Assembly (NCBI RefSeq): GCF_004011695.2
Contig: NC_082426.1
Location: 496,001-560,000, forward strand
Reading direction: 5' to 3'
DNA length: 64,000 nucleotides
Source of the DNA: Ascochyta rabiei
Taxonomy: Eukaryota > Ascomycota > Dothideomycetes > Pleosporales > Didymellaceae
Below, piece by piece: positions 23,457 to 34,049 of the stretch. The notes beneath the pieces were generated by a model. It was not told where the DNA came from. It worked only from the letters and a program-made list of their open reading frames with translations, and ran no database searches. The position numbers and the translations under genes are program-made. Every line of letters starts with the position of its first letter. Position 1 is the stretch's first letter.

Positions 23457-26239
23457 CTATACTATACCCTCCTGGAATCGTTCGACTCCCTTTCTGATTT
23501 CTTTGACAATGTCTGCAGCCTCATCCACGCTCGCTGCCTCAAAGTCGTACCGCTTCGTTTCCTTCTCTCTGTACACCAGCAGCCTGACCGTCTTTGGGTG
23601 CTTCTTGCTGACCTTGGTACCCACTACGCTGCTGAAGTGTACCGTTGTGGTTTTGCCTTGCCCTTCGATAACCCCACCCACGGCTCCGGCACGTCGTCCG
23701 GACTCGCCAGGCATAATGTGAATGTATTCGTTGTCAAGCGCGATGATGCGAGATGTTGACGATGCAAATGACATGGGTTGCTTACGAAGCACGGCGTAGC
23801 GGCGGTAGTAGCCCGTTGACGTCAGTGCGAGAGCGGAGGCGTCGGCATGCCTTGCTAGAGGATGGATGAGCTGGTGTCCTGAGACAGCAGCGTGCACTCT
23901 ATCGCCCTTTTTGGTTTTCTTTGGAGCACCACCCGTGCTGATGATCAGCGGTGCGTTGGGAGAAGAGGACCCGGGGCTACCAGAGAGACCCATGATGCCA
24001 TCTGCCACAAAGCGCCTGCGCAGCAGATCAACATCTGCATGCTTGCCCAGCGCCTCGACTGTACGGTCCAAGGGTGCGACTGTGGTGGATTGGCTGACTT
24101 TGAGCAAATACAGAGCCTTGTCCAGGTGTAGATCGTGACACACTTTGTCGAAGATCTCGTCGATATACGTGTCCGTTGTACAGGGTACCGGTATATGCTT
24201 TGTATTGAAGTTTTCGTCAGTAAAGTGCACGTTGACCGTTTTGGGCGCACCGATACGGCTTGCAGCGTGGGATGACGAGGTTGTCGGGGCATCTGCGAGA
24301 GTGCTCGTATCTTTGCGGGTTGCTTTGGGCGCAAAAGAAGGTCCTGTGATGGGATTGCGAAAGCTTTTGGCACGGCTGGGCATCGGCTTTGCGGTTTGTT
24401 CGGGCTCCGGCTCTTCCTTGTCTTCCGAGGTGTCCTTGTGCGAAGTGGTGACTGCGGCAGCTGCTTCCTCGCTGTAGATGGGCGTCACCTTGTCGTTCTC
24501 GGCCATCTCTCGCTGTGAAGCCTCGACCAAAGCAAACTCATCCCAAGGCTTGTCTCGCGCGCGGGGACGCATGCCACGAGCATTGTTGGAGGCGAAGTCC
24601 TTCAGCGGCTTGTTCCTGGTCAAGGGCGGGAACTCGTCGTCGACTTCATCGTCGTCCCACATGCGCATGACCCAGCCATTGACGTTGCATTTGTCGGGCG
24701 CCAGAGGCGGCTCCATTTTCTCTTCCTGATAACGATGCAGTGCATAGCCAATCGCCTCGGCTACGGTGATGGGTTCGCCCTTGTCGTTGAACTTGCGCAG
24801 GAGAAGCTCCACTGGCTTCAACGGCTTTGCAGAAAAGGGCAGGTACAGCTTCAGATACAGAGGATTCGACTGAGCCTCGCTGGCAGCGTTCCAGACGGCG
24901 AAGCGTTGCAGAGGGTTGGATGGCTTCGACGACTTGGCTTGGAGGGCCTGCGTCAGGGCGCTCACGGGGAGGATGAAGCTAATGGGCCTGGGTGGGGGCA
25001 GCGCCTGGAGGGTCGGCTGGGGCGGCTCTCTCTTCCTCTTTGGAGATTGGTTGTTGAAGGGGGTCAATGCGGGCATGTTGCGGAGATCGGCCGAGGGCGA
25101 CGAGTCGAGTGGATGGCGGGCATGGCCCATGAGCGAGCCGCTGTCAGCGGAGCCCGAGAACTCTGAGCTGAGGGAGCTGTCCGACTCGTTGCCCTCGTGC
25201 AGGGCTTCCAGGCGGCCGTCTGGCTCGGCGTCGTCTGGGCGGATGCGGGCGGGCAGCAGCTGGTGTGAGCTCGCGGCTTTGCGCACGTGCTTGATGCGTC
25301 GTTTCTGGAAGCCCGAGTTGTCGAACTCGTTCTCCGAGGACATGTCGCTGCTGGTGATGGTGTCTCTGCGGGCGCGGCCCTTGACCATGTCGACGGCGCC
25401 GAGGGAGCCGCGGGGCAGGAGGGAGTCGGGCGGGCGCGAGGGCGAGGTGAGCACGACGGACGGCTGGTCGGCGGGGTCCGGGGCGTCGAGGGCGTCGAGG
25501 GTGTCGAGGGCGTCGAGGGTGTCGAGGGTGTCGCGGGCGTCGGGCAGCTCGTTGCGCAGTGCAGAGCCGCGGACGGGCGAGGAGCCAGAGCGGGTGCGCA
25601 GGGGCATCTTGGTGAACTTGATCTGGTTGGCCGGGCGGTCGGGGGCGTCATCGTCGTCGGACTCGTCGCTCAGGTCGCTGCTGTCGTCCTCGTCGAGCAG
25701 CTCCTTGCGACGGCGGCGCCTCGCGTTCAGGGTGGGGCCCAGGGTGTCGTTGCTGGTGGCGGCGCCCGTGACCATGCCGCCCTCGTCCTCGTCGTCGCCG
25801 AAGCCGTCGGGGGCGTGGAGGGCGGCGGAGCGCGGGGCCTGGAAGTACTCGGACGTGATTGCCGTGGGGATGGGCGGCGAGTAGGTGCGCCTGATGTCGG
25901 CGGGGTTCGGGGCCCATCCGGCGGCGCGGAAGCCGACCTGGTTGAGAACGCTGGCATTGACGCTGATCAGGCGCTCGCCCACGCCGTCCTTGATGGAGGC
26001 GAGGTAGGCGGTGCGCAGCTGGTACAGGACGAAGCTGCGGGTCGGGCGTCAGGGCCGGGGGAGGAGGAGGTGAAGGAGGAGGAGGTGGAGGAGGAGGAGG
26101 TGGAGGAGGAGGAGGTGGAGGAGGAGGAGGTGGAGGAGGAGGAGGTGGAGGTGGAGGAGGAGGAGGTGGAGGTGGAGTAGGAGGAGGAGTAGGAGGGGTC
26201 TTGGAGGCTGGCTCACTCTTCATTCTGGAGGAGGGACAT
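23457..26239 (-). CDS. TORC2 subunit AVO1/SIN1
   Basis: This is the SIN1/Avo1 scaffold of TOR complex 2, which recruits AGC-kinase substrates at the plasma membrane. Exon 1 is only 23 bases (26,239-26,217, encoding MSLLQNE plus two bases); exon 2 is 26,034-23,457. Together they give 866 residues and restore the conserved start MSLLQNEDFVLYQLRTAYL. A long polar region follows, then the CRIM domain at about residues 395-520 (LYLKLYLPFS, NGWVMRMWDDDEVDDEFPPL), a Ras-binding-like region near 600-690, and a C-terminal PH domain (YRRYAVLRKQPMSF, IHIMPGE, VRLLVYREKETKRYDFEA). A codon repeat encodes alternating DTLDALD near 25,487-25,545. The gene is divergent from the PRCC-like gene. Confidence 0.92.
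26056..26200. repeat. 15-bp purine minisatellite inside AVO1 intron 1
   Basis: On the plus strand a unit close to GAGGAGGAGGAGGTG repeats about eight times with small variations. On the gene's own strand it is a long CT-rich tract ending next to the acceptor at 26,035, so it doubles as the polypyrimidine tract of the 182-base first intron of AVO1. Because its period is divisible by three, it also creates a spurious proline- or glutamate-rich frame. Confidence 0.85.
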
Positions 26240-26283
26240 GGCCTGTCCGGTCCTGTCATGTCATGTCGGTGGTGGCGTTGGCG

Positions 26284-26498
26284 GTGGTGGTGGTGTTGTC
26301 GGTGGTGTTGTCGGTGGTGTTGTCGGTGGTGTTGTCGGTGGTGTTGTCGGTGGTGTTGTCGGTGGTGTTGTCGGTGGTGTTGTCGGTGGTGTTGTCGGTG
26401 GTGTTGTCGGTGGTGTTATCGGTGTTATCGGTGGTGTCGGTGTTATCGGTGGTGTCGGTGGTGTCGGTGTTATCGGTGGTGTCGGTGTTGTCGCTCTT
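26284..26498. repeat. 12-bp GTCGGTGGTGTT minisatellite in a bidirectional promoter
   Basis: About ten near-perfect copies of GTCGGTGGTGTT are followed by degenerate copies (GTCGGTGTTATC) up to roughly 26,498. The array fills most of the 312 bases between the divergent AVO1 (ATG at 26,239) and PRCC-like (ATG at 26,552) start codons. The transcription starts of both genes must therefore lie in or beside it. Confidence 0.9.
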
Positions 26499-26551
26499 TC
26501 ACACGCCTGCGCTCGCCCAAGCCCCCACCACCTCCCACACCAACCGCCGCC

Positions 26552-27796
26552 ATGAACCTGATCGCATACTCCGACTCCGATTCCGACTCCGACGGCGATG
26601 CTCCGCCTGCGCCCGCGCCTGCGCCCAAGCCCGCGCCCAGATCCTTCCACAAAGTCGTCGACCGCGCCCACCCCGGTCGCATCAAGCTCAGCCTGCCCGG
26701 CGCCGCGTCCACACCCACCGACAGAGACGACATCGAGTCCGAGGCACCGCCCGCCAAGAAGCCGCGCACGGGGGCGGGCCCTGGCCTGGCTGGCTTCAAC
26801 TCGATGCTGCCCGCGCCCAAGAAAGGCCATGCCAAGCCAGCTGCAGCAGGCGCAACGCCGGCGACCAGGGCACTGGGCAAGGGCCTGGGTGCGGGTGTTA
26901 ACCTGCGGACTGGCGCGGAGCCTGCTTTCAAGAGAGAGCCCAAGCTGGACCTGGAAGAGCACGACGGCAACGGCAACGTCATCGAGAAGGCGCCGATGAA
27001 GCGGGACGACTTTCGAGCCATGCTGAACCTGCCAACCCCCAGGTCAGAGCAGAAGACGTCGCCCAAGCCATCGTCGCCTGCCTCCGTTCCAGACACAGCA
27101 CAAGGCGCACCCGCTCCCAAGCCAGCCGCTCCAAGGTTCGTACCCATGTCCGTGGGCAAAGGCAAGAAAAAGAAGCCCGTGGCGCCTCGTTCAGCCGCAG
27201 CGCCGGCGGGGGAAAGCAAGTCTGCAGCATCGCCACTTGTCGAAGCTCGACCGCCACCGAAGCCGAAGCCGTCGTTGTTCGGTGTCTCGCAAGAAGCAGA
27301 GGCGCCTTCCGAGCAGAAGACAAATGGCGCATACCAGCCGATCATGTATGGATTCGACGACGACGAAGACGAGGACGACGATGCACTAGCCACCGACGGA
27401 GCTTTCGGCGCACAGCCAGCACACCACACAGCACAACACGCCTTCGCACCACCCTCCGCAGCCGCGCCTAGCGAGCTCACTAACATTGCATCTGAACTCA
27501 ACCTCTCCGAAGCAGAGCGACGGCAGCTGTTTGGGAAAAAGGGCCGGAACGGACCTGACTTCTCCTCCGCCAGGATCGTCGAGTTCAACACGGACACCGA
27601 ATATGCACACAACGAGCAGCTGCGGCAACAAGGTGAACAAGCGCAACACAACCCCCTCAAGTCCATCTCGGGTACGGGCAAGAACAGCTTGCGCAGCTTG
27701 GTCAGCGTGGCGAGCACGCAAAAAGAGGCGCTCGAGGAGCACTTCGCCACGAGCCACAGAAACAAGAGAGAAGCTGGTAACCGCTACGGCTGGTAG
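26552..27796 (+). CDS. PRCC-like nuclear protein
   Basis: This is a homologue of PRCC (proline-rich protein, mitotic checkpoint/splicing-associated), 414 residues in one exon. The start MNLIAYSDSDSDSD is the conserved short N-terminal motif of this family, which fixes the ATG at 26,552 although the frame stays open further upstream through the promoter repeat. The middle is low-complexity, alanine/proline/lysine-rich. The C-terminal PRCC domain shows YQPIMYGFDDDEDED, then NLSEAERRQLFGKKGR, then an IVEFNTDTEYAHNEQLR segment, and ends HRNKREAGNRYGW, typical of the family. In animals PRCC associates with splicing factors and MAD2B; the role in this fungus is inferred. Confidence 0.88.
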   Translation: MNLIAYSDSDSDSDGDAPPAPAPAPKPAPRSFHKVVDRAHPGRIKLSLPGAASTPTDRDDIESEAPPAKKPRTGAGPGLAGFNSMLPAPKKGHAKPAAAGATPATRALGKGLGAGVNLRTGAEPAFKREPKLDLEEHDGNGNVIEKAPMKRDDFRAMLNLPTPRSEQKTSPKPSSPASVPDTAQGAPAPKPAAPRFVPMSVGKGKKKKPVAPRSAAAPAGESKSAASPLVEARPPPKPKPSLFGVSQEAEAPSEQKTNGAYQPIMYGFDDDEDEDDDALATDGAFGAQPAHHTAQHAFAPPSAAAPSELTNIASELNLSEAERRQLFGKKGRNGPDFSSARIVEFNTDTEYAHNEQLRQQGEQAQHNPLKSISGTGKNSLRSLVSVASTQKEALEEHFATSHRNKREAGNRYGW

Positions 27797-28324
27797 AAGT
27801 CAAGCCATTCAAGTGATACCCTGGACGGAGACGCACTGGCCTTTTCAAACACGAGGTAGCTGGCTTGTGCCACAAGTACCTCCTCTTCTCACCGGTTTCT
27901 TTTCTCATCCCACGTGACGCCAGGCTTTCATGACCGCCCGTTTCTGCATCTCCACACATCAGGGCAATCTTCCTCAAACCACCTCCAGTTTTGATCATGT
28001 AGACTTACTTCAGACACGCCTTGTTCCCTTACCTCCACCCATGTACATGGGGAATGCAGCCTACAAGCGATTGTACACCGCCATGACACAAGCAGAGGAT
28101 TTGCTGACCGCATTTGCTAAATGCAATTCGCTGCCCAGCAGTCTTATTAGCTTGCGCAGCGCCCGTTTGCTCACCTTTCTCTCTCAAACAAAACCCAAGT
28201 CATCCTCCTTCACTTCCCCGTCTGCCGTGTCTCGTAAGCACCAGGGCCTCTTCGTCTTCTCATCCAACCCTACTTGCTCCTTTTCCCCACTCCAGCAACC
28301 GACTCACTCCGTGCAATTCTCACT
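27797..28324. other. intergenic, PRCC 3' end and SET-gene promoter
   Basis: These 528 bases separate two plus-strand genes. The right half is pyrimidine-rich (many CTTC, TCTC and CTCC runs up to the ATG), a common look for fungal core promoters. No gene was recognised. Confidence 0.55.
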
Positions 28325-29938
28325 ATGCCGCCAAAGCCCTCAACTGTCCCCGCTGCATCGAAGCCAGCAGCTGCTCAAGCCGATCCTGATGGACTGTCTT
28401 TGAACAAGAGCGCGCAAGGAATACAGCACACAAACGCGAAGAGAAAGAGGTACAGGGAGAAGAGACGACGATCAAACAAGAGCAAGCACTTCTCAAGTGG
28501 TGATGCGCCCGCGACTACCACAAAACCTATCAGTGAGACGGCCAGCGCCAGTGAGGTCGAGCCTGAAGAGACCAACAGTCGTGCCATACCGTCTTCCCCT
28601 TCAGATACAGACACGATCGCCACCGAACCGCTTCCACGGTCCCAGTATGGACGCACAACTATGCCATATTCCGCGGCTCTTTTCGTAGACGTACCGGTCG
28701 TAGCGTATTTCGAGCTCCGTGATCTGCCCAGCGCTGGGCACGACGAAGGCGATCATGACCAAGGTCTTTTTGCTACTCAAAAGATGGAGCGAGGCACACG
28801 CATCATTTCCGAGCGCCCGCTGTTTACTCTTCCAGCTCCCGGCGACCAACTAGCAGAGCTAATGGCAGCTTATGACAACCTTTCCAAATCGGATCGAACC
28901 CGCATATGGAACCTTAGACCAGCTGCTCCAGAGGCATCTGAGCAGCTCCACAATCTTCGTTTCCTCGTCGATAGGCTCAATTCCGACTTGCAGAACATCT
29001 TCCTCAAGTCAGAAGCGACCAGGACGCACGAAGAGCAAACAGCTCTGGACAAGATGAAACCGAAACTCGAGCATGCGATGAATGTTTGGCGTATAGCCGC
29101 GCGGTGGCACGCAAATCGTTGCTCCATGACCGACCTCCCAGAAGAACAGCGGGCGCATCTTCCACAGGGCACACCGATCACAGGCTTGTTCATCGAGAGA
29201 GCACAGATCCGCCACTCGTGTGTCCCCAACTGCTTTGCGAGCTACGACGCCAATCGCGGTTTTATGAATGTACATGTCACCCGAGACATCGCCGCAGGTG
29301 AAGAGCTTACCCTGTCCGCCTTCGCTGACAACATGTACTACAAAGACGCCCAAGATCGCAGTGAGGAGCTATCCGCATGGGGACTGACGTGCGACTGCGA
29401 AGCCTGCGACAAGAAACATCCCAAGTTCGAGCTTCACGAAGCAGCACGGCGGCGAGCTCACACACGCGTCATTCTGCTCGTCGACCTCTTGACACGCTTG
29501 GAGAAGGCTGATTTCACACAGGTAAAGCAAGAACACAATCCCCGGCTCATTTTTCTAGATAGCTGACAGGACTGCCAGGACGAGCTCTCCAGAACCCAAG
29601 ACATGGCCATGGCGCTCATCCGCGACCTCAGAGCCACAGGCTGCGAAAGTGTCGAAACCGTACGCTGGCGCAACGTACTCGTCGATCGCGTTCTCTCGGC
29701 GCGTGCCTTGGTCATTCCCGAGAACGATAGGCTCCTGGCATGGCAAATCATCCTGGGTCACGTGAAGGAGTGCGAGAAGGTGGGAGGCATCTGCTATGGG
29801 CAAGACCGCGAGGAGTTCAGGGTGCTCCGACGGACCAGGGAGGCTACTCAGGCTTGCGTGGATACTGCCATTGCCTACGACGAGGAGCATGCGCCGGAGT
29901 CTATCTTGAGAAGCAAGGGCAAGGGTGCGGAGGAGTGA
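28325..29938 (+). CDS. SET-domain protein (Set5/SMYD-like lysine methyltransferase)
   Basis: This is a probable protein lysine methyltransferase of 521 residues in two exons, 28,325-29,521 and 29,570-29,938, joined in phase 0. The N-terminus is a basic, disordered region (KRKRYREKRRRSNKSK) that could be a nuclear signal. The SET domain starts at QGLFATQKMERGTRIISE. It carries the RHSCVPNCF motif (family NHSCxPN, binding the cofactor and forming the pseudoknot), then RDIAAGEELTLS and the post-SET cysteines LTCDCEAC. A helical C-terminal domain of about 120 residues follows. The split arrangement, with an insert inside SET, is like Set5 and fungal SMYD-type proteins; substrates cannot be predicted. 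Confidence 0.85.
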
Positions 29939-30397
29939 AAATGAGACGATGCGAAGGCAGTCTTGTAGTGCAACATGGGAGATTCGAAGAAGGATGGCAA
30001 GACCATACTTTTGATTGGCGCTCGACTTGCTCGTTGCCTCTTCTTGGATATTCCAATTTCGGCATTTCAAAAGCGCGTTCGATTCCTCGACCACAGTCAT
30101 GCTACCACCGAATAACACATCTGACAGGCTCCCGCCTTATGGAAAATCTTGGCTACAAGCGTTGTTTCTTCCCTACAGATGTGGGGAGGATGCACATGAT
30201 GTAACTTTGGAGAAGAACTGCAAGCTCATGAGCATCGAAAAGACTACAATGCTTCTTAGCTAATCAGAGGTCTCACAAAGCTAGTGCCAGAGACCTCTGG
30301 GCATTGATGTTAGGTGTGGATGCAGAACTGCTACGCCTGAGCGTTTCTGCGACCTCTCTTAGGTAAATGGGTATCACGTTGCCGAACTGGTGCAGGC
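29939..30397. other. intergenic between convergent genes
   Basis: This is the 3' region shared by the SET gene (+) and the NSRP1-like gene (-). No gene or RNA was recognised. Confidence 0.6.
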
Positions 30398-31603
30398 CTA
30401 CTTGCCCGCCTTCGCCTTTGCCTCTGCAGCCTCCCTCTTTCTTTGCAAATATCTCTCCTTTGCACTGCTGATCTCCGTCGCCGTCTTCTGGCTCTTGGCT
30501 GCATGCTGCAGCTTCGCTTGTTCCTCTGCCTCCTCGTCCGCTTTGCGCTTGTTCGCCGCCTCGATCTGCTCAGCAATCATGTGTGTCTGTCGTTCCCGTT
30601 GCGCCTGCTTGCCCGCCTTGGGCTGGTACGTCAACGGACTGGCAGCAGGCTTACTCGCTTCCGCTGCCTTGGAAGAAGCCGACTTTGGCTTTGCAACAAT
30701 GTTCAAGCCAGCACTGAGCAGCTGCCGCTTGTCCGCGATTTCACCTGCATCGTTCAAGGTGATGTTTTTCCCCTGCTTCCGCGCCTCCTCGGCAAGCTCC
30801 CTGTCGCTCTTCTCCATCTCAACCTCAAACGGCTTGGCCCCTTCCTTGGCCGCCTCCGCAGCGTACTTCATAGCCTCCTGGTGCCGCTTCTCTTGCTCCA
30901 TAAGCATCTGCTTGTGGAAGCCCTGCATGCCAAATTTGGCCTTTTGCCTCTCTTCTTCCTCGAGTCGGATCTTTTCCTCCTCCTCTGCTTTGCGCGCTTC
31001 TTCTTGCTGCGCCTTGTACGCGCCCGTTACAAACTTGTCCTTGTCGGCGAACTCATCGCCCTCGGCTTCTCTTTCGCGGGCAAGGAGTTTGTCGCGCGCA
31101 CGTAACTGGTCCTTCTTGCGCTGCTCCGAGGCTTCGAAGAGTGAGTCTATGTACTTTGGTTTTCGGGCCGCAGCGTCTTCCTTGTTGGCCGCTGCTATGG
31201 CAGCCTGTCGGGCGTGCAGCGCATCATAGGCACCGTCGTAGTCGTAGATGGTAGAATCGAGTTGTGCGGCTTCGAGAGCGCGTTGCTCGGCCTCCTTTGC
31301 GCTTGCGGAGTAGCCGATTATTGTAGGATCATCCTCCTTTGCTTTGGCCTTCTTTGACGGCGGTACCGGCGGTTGCCCTTTCTTCGGTTTCATTGGCGCT
31401 GGCTTCGAGGGTTCGGAGGAGGCGGAAAGGGTGTCCTCAAAGTTGAACTCGCCGATTTCTTGCACGTTATCGACGGCTTTCGCTTTGCCTTTTACATCCT
31501 CTTCGTCCTCGCCGAAGATGGCTTTCTTCTTTTTCCCGAGCCCAGGCTTTGCGGGTCCATTTCCTAGTTTGTTCTTTACATTGAGGCCGAATTTGAAGGA
31601 CAT
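30398..31603 (-). CDS. NSRP1-like (DUF2040) nuclear speckle splicing regulator
   Basis: This is a homologue of nuclear speckle splicing regulatory protein 1 (CCDC55), 401 residues in one exon. The start MSFKFGLNVK with a following K-rich stretch is typical; the ATG at 31,603 is preferred over an upstream in-frame one at 31,642. The conserved block is DPTIIGYSASAKEAEQRALE... with LDSTIYDYDGAYDAL, and KPKYIDSLFEASEQRKKDQL. A long charged coiled coil follows (about residues 150-260), then a lysine/alanine-rich tail ending KERYLQRKREA. The animal protein alters splice-site choice. It is divergent from the NFKBIL1-like gene with only 227 bases between starts. Confidence 0.85.
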   Translation of the reverse strand: MSFKFGLNVKNKLGNGPAKPGLGKKKKAIFGEDEEDVKGKAKAVDNVQEIGEFNFEDTLSASSEPSKPAPMKPKKGQPPVPPSKKAKAKEDDPTIIGYSASAKEAEQRALEAAQLDSTIYDYDGAYDALHARQAAIAAANKEDAAARKPKYIDSLFEASEQRKKDQLRARDKLLAREREAEGDEFADKDKFVTGAYKAQQEEARKAEEEEKIRLEEEERQKAKFGMQGFHKQMLMEQEKRHQEAMKYAAEAAKEGAKPFEVEMEKSDRELAEEARKQGKNITLNDAGEIADKRQLLSAGLNIVAKPKSASSKAAEASKPAASPLTYQPKAGKQAQRERQTHMIAEQIEAANKRKADEEAEEQAKLQHAAKSQKTATEISSAKERYLQRKREAAEAKAKAGK

Positions 31604-31830
31604 GATGGGTGGTGTCGTGGAAGAATGAAACTGTAACGGCAATCGAGAGTCGCATATGAGCCAAGAACATCCCGCGCACCAGTGAGATCATCGCTTGCTC
31701 CGCTCACCCCCGCGCCTGCCATCCATCACCCTGCCTGCATGACTGTAAAGAATCTCTCTCCCCGTCTAACACGGCCACCGCTGTTCGAACTTCATGCACA
31801 ACTGGCTACTATCGCACCATAGTCCTCACC

Positions 31831-32853
31831 ATGGAGGACCAGGCTGACGACGCCTCCAAGACGGATGCCTACACCACAGCCAAGCCTTCCAAATTCCACT
31901 TCAAATCCTCGTCATCACGCCGCAAAACGCGCCACGACCGTGAAACTTCCTCCCAAGACAAAGAGGAGCGATCCTCGAAGCGTCAGAGGTCGGAAGACGA
32001 CGACGGTGCAAGGCGCAGTCGCCACGACTCTCGGCGCAAACACAAGCATCGACATCGCGAAGACCGCCATCCCACATCAACTTTTGACGGCGACTACTAC
32101 GACCCGGATCATCGGTACCGCGAGTCACTCTTCGATCATGTGGATACCAACGAGAACGAGGTTTTTCGCGAGTCTCTTTTCGACGCCCTTGCCGACGACG
32201 AAGGCGCCGCGTACTGGGAAGGCGTCTACGGGCAGCCCATCAACATCTACCCCACTGAGAAGCCCGGTTCAGATGGAAAACTGGAGCGTATGACCGAGGA
32301 CGAATATGCAGATTTTGTGCGCACCAAAATGTGGGAGAAGAGCCACCAGCATATTGTCGAGGAGCGTGAAGCCAGGGAGAAAGCGCGACAGGAAAGGAAG
32401 AAACAACGCTCTAAGTATGACGAGGAAGCAGGGAGAGGGGAAAAGGAGAGGGAAGGCATCAGGCGGCAGATGGAGGAGAGTTTACGGAGGGGCGAGGAAA
32501 GGAAGAGGGCGAAGCAGGCAGCAGCAGCATGGGAGACCTACAACACCAAGTGGGACTATCTAAGCCGCGCAGAGAACACAGCCGAGACTGAGGATACCAA
32601 GATCAGGGAGCTGATACCATGGCCGGTTCTTTCTGGCAACTCAAAGCATGTCGACAAGGAAGAGATTGAGCGCTTCCTACGAGCTTCGTTGGCTTGGAAG
32701 GAAGACTCGAGTGCCCTGCTCAAGACTGAAAGAGTGCGCTGGCACCCAGATAAGATGCAGCGGCGTTTTGGACAGCACATTGACGAGGAGACGATCCGGA
32801 CTGTGACTGCGGTTTTCCAAATCATCGATCAGATGTGGAATGCTCTGAGATGA
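31831..32853 (+). CDS. NFKBIL1-like protein
   Basis: This 340-residue, single-exon product resembles fungal proteins annotated as NF-kappa-B inhibitor-like 1. The N-terminus is Arg/Ser/Lys/His-rich and disordered. The middle has RYRESLFDHVDTNENEVFRESLFDAL in pieces, then AYWEGVYGQPI and EEYADFVRTKMWE-like residues and a charged helix. The C-terminus carries the most conserved part, ERVRWHPDKMQRRFG followed by TVTAVFQIIDQMW, similar to a J-domain-like HPDK turn. Ankyrin repeats of the animal protein are not evident. The human relative affects alternative splicing; this role is only inferred here. Confidence 0.8.
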   Translation: MEDQADDASKTDAYTTAKPSKFHFKSSSSRRKTRHDRETSSQDKEERSSKRQRSEDDDGARRSRHDSRRKHKHRHREDRHPTSTFDGDYYDPDHRYRESLFDHVDTNENEVFRESLFDALADDEGAAYWEGVYGQPINIYPTEKPGSDGKLERMTEDEYADFVRTKMWEKSHQHIVEEREAREKARQERKKQRSKYDEEAGRGEKEREGIRRQMEESLRRGEERKRAKQAAAAWETYNTKWDYLSRAENTAETEDTKIRELIPWPVLSGNSKHVDKEEIERFLRASLAWKEDSSALLKTERVRWHPDKMQRRFGQHIDEETIRTVTAVFQIIDQMWNALR

Positions 32854-33160
32854 CGTTCACTCGAACAGGTCGAATGGTTTTGGTTTCTGTCCAACAGGCT
32901 CAACGTCCAATTTGCTAATATTGGAAGTCCAGCTGTGAGGACCGTACCTGGATATGACCACAGATGCGTTCCAGCGGCCACGGGAGAACCACAGCGTGTC
33001 AGTCAAGCCAAGAAATATTTGGCATACAAATGAGTGTAATCCATATCTACAAGATGCACATCCTCTCAGCTACTTCTACTACGCCATGCCTCCCTCTCTT
33101 CTTACAAGGATCTAAACTCGACACTGCAGACCGACTTTGGACAATACTTCCAGCGTCCAT
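32854..33160. other. intergenic between convergent genes
   Basis: This is the short 3' region between the NFKBIL1-like gene and the minus-strand xylanase. Nothing was recognised in it. Confidence 0.6.
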
Positions 33161-33927
<767 letters not shown>

Positions 33928-34000
33928 GATGAGATATTAAGAAAAGTGTTGTTTGGTGGTAGTAGTAGGCGGATCTAATCCATAAGGCCTCAAAGCCGCC

Positions 34001-34006
34001 TTTATA
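34001..34006 (-). promoter_or_regulatory. TATA box of the xylanase gene
   Basis: On the minus strand TATAAA lies 74 bases before the ATG, in a GTGTATAAAGGC context. A clear TATA box so near the start is fitting for a strongly inducible secreted-enzyme gene. Confidence 0.6.
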
Positions 34007-34043
34007 CACAAGCCAGTACGCAGATCGCAACATTCGCGGTGAT

Positions 34044-34049
34044 GTGGGG
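34044..34049 (+). promoter_or_regulatory. possible CreA (SYGGRG) site before the xylanase
   Basis: GTGGGG matches the carbon-catabolite repressor consensus SYGGRG, about 117 bases upstream of the xylanase ATG. A GGCTAA, the core of XlnR sites, occurs at 34,541-34,546, about 615 bases upstream. Both motifs are short and can occur by chance. Confidence 0.35.

Noticed and set aside
25287..26259. Long Glu/Gly-rich and polyproline frames on either strand around the AVO1 start
   Set aside because: They are translations of the intron minisatellite and antisense AVO1 coding sequence; the AVO1 splice model accounts for the region fully.
26201..26551. N-terminal extension of the PRCC-like protein with Cys-Arg-Trp repeats
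   Set aside because: It is the promoter repeat read through. The conserved family start MNLIAYSDSDSD fixes the ATG at 26,552.
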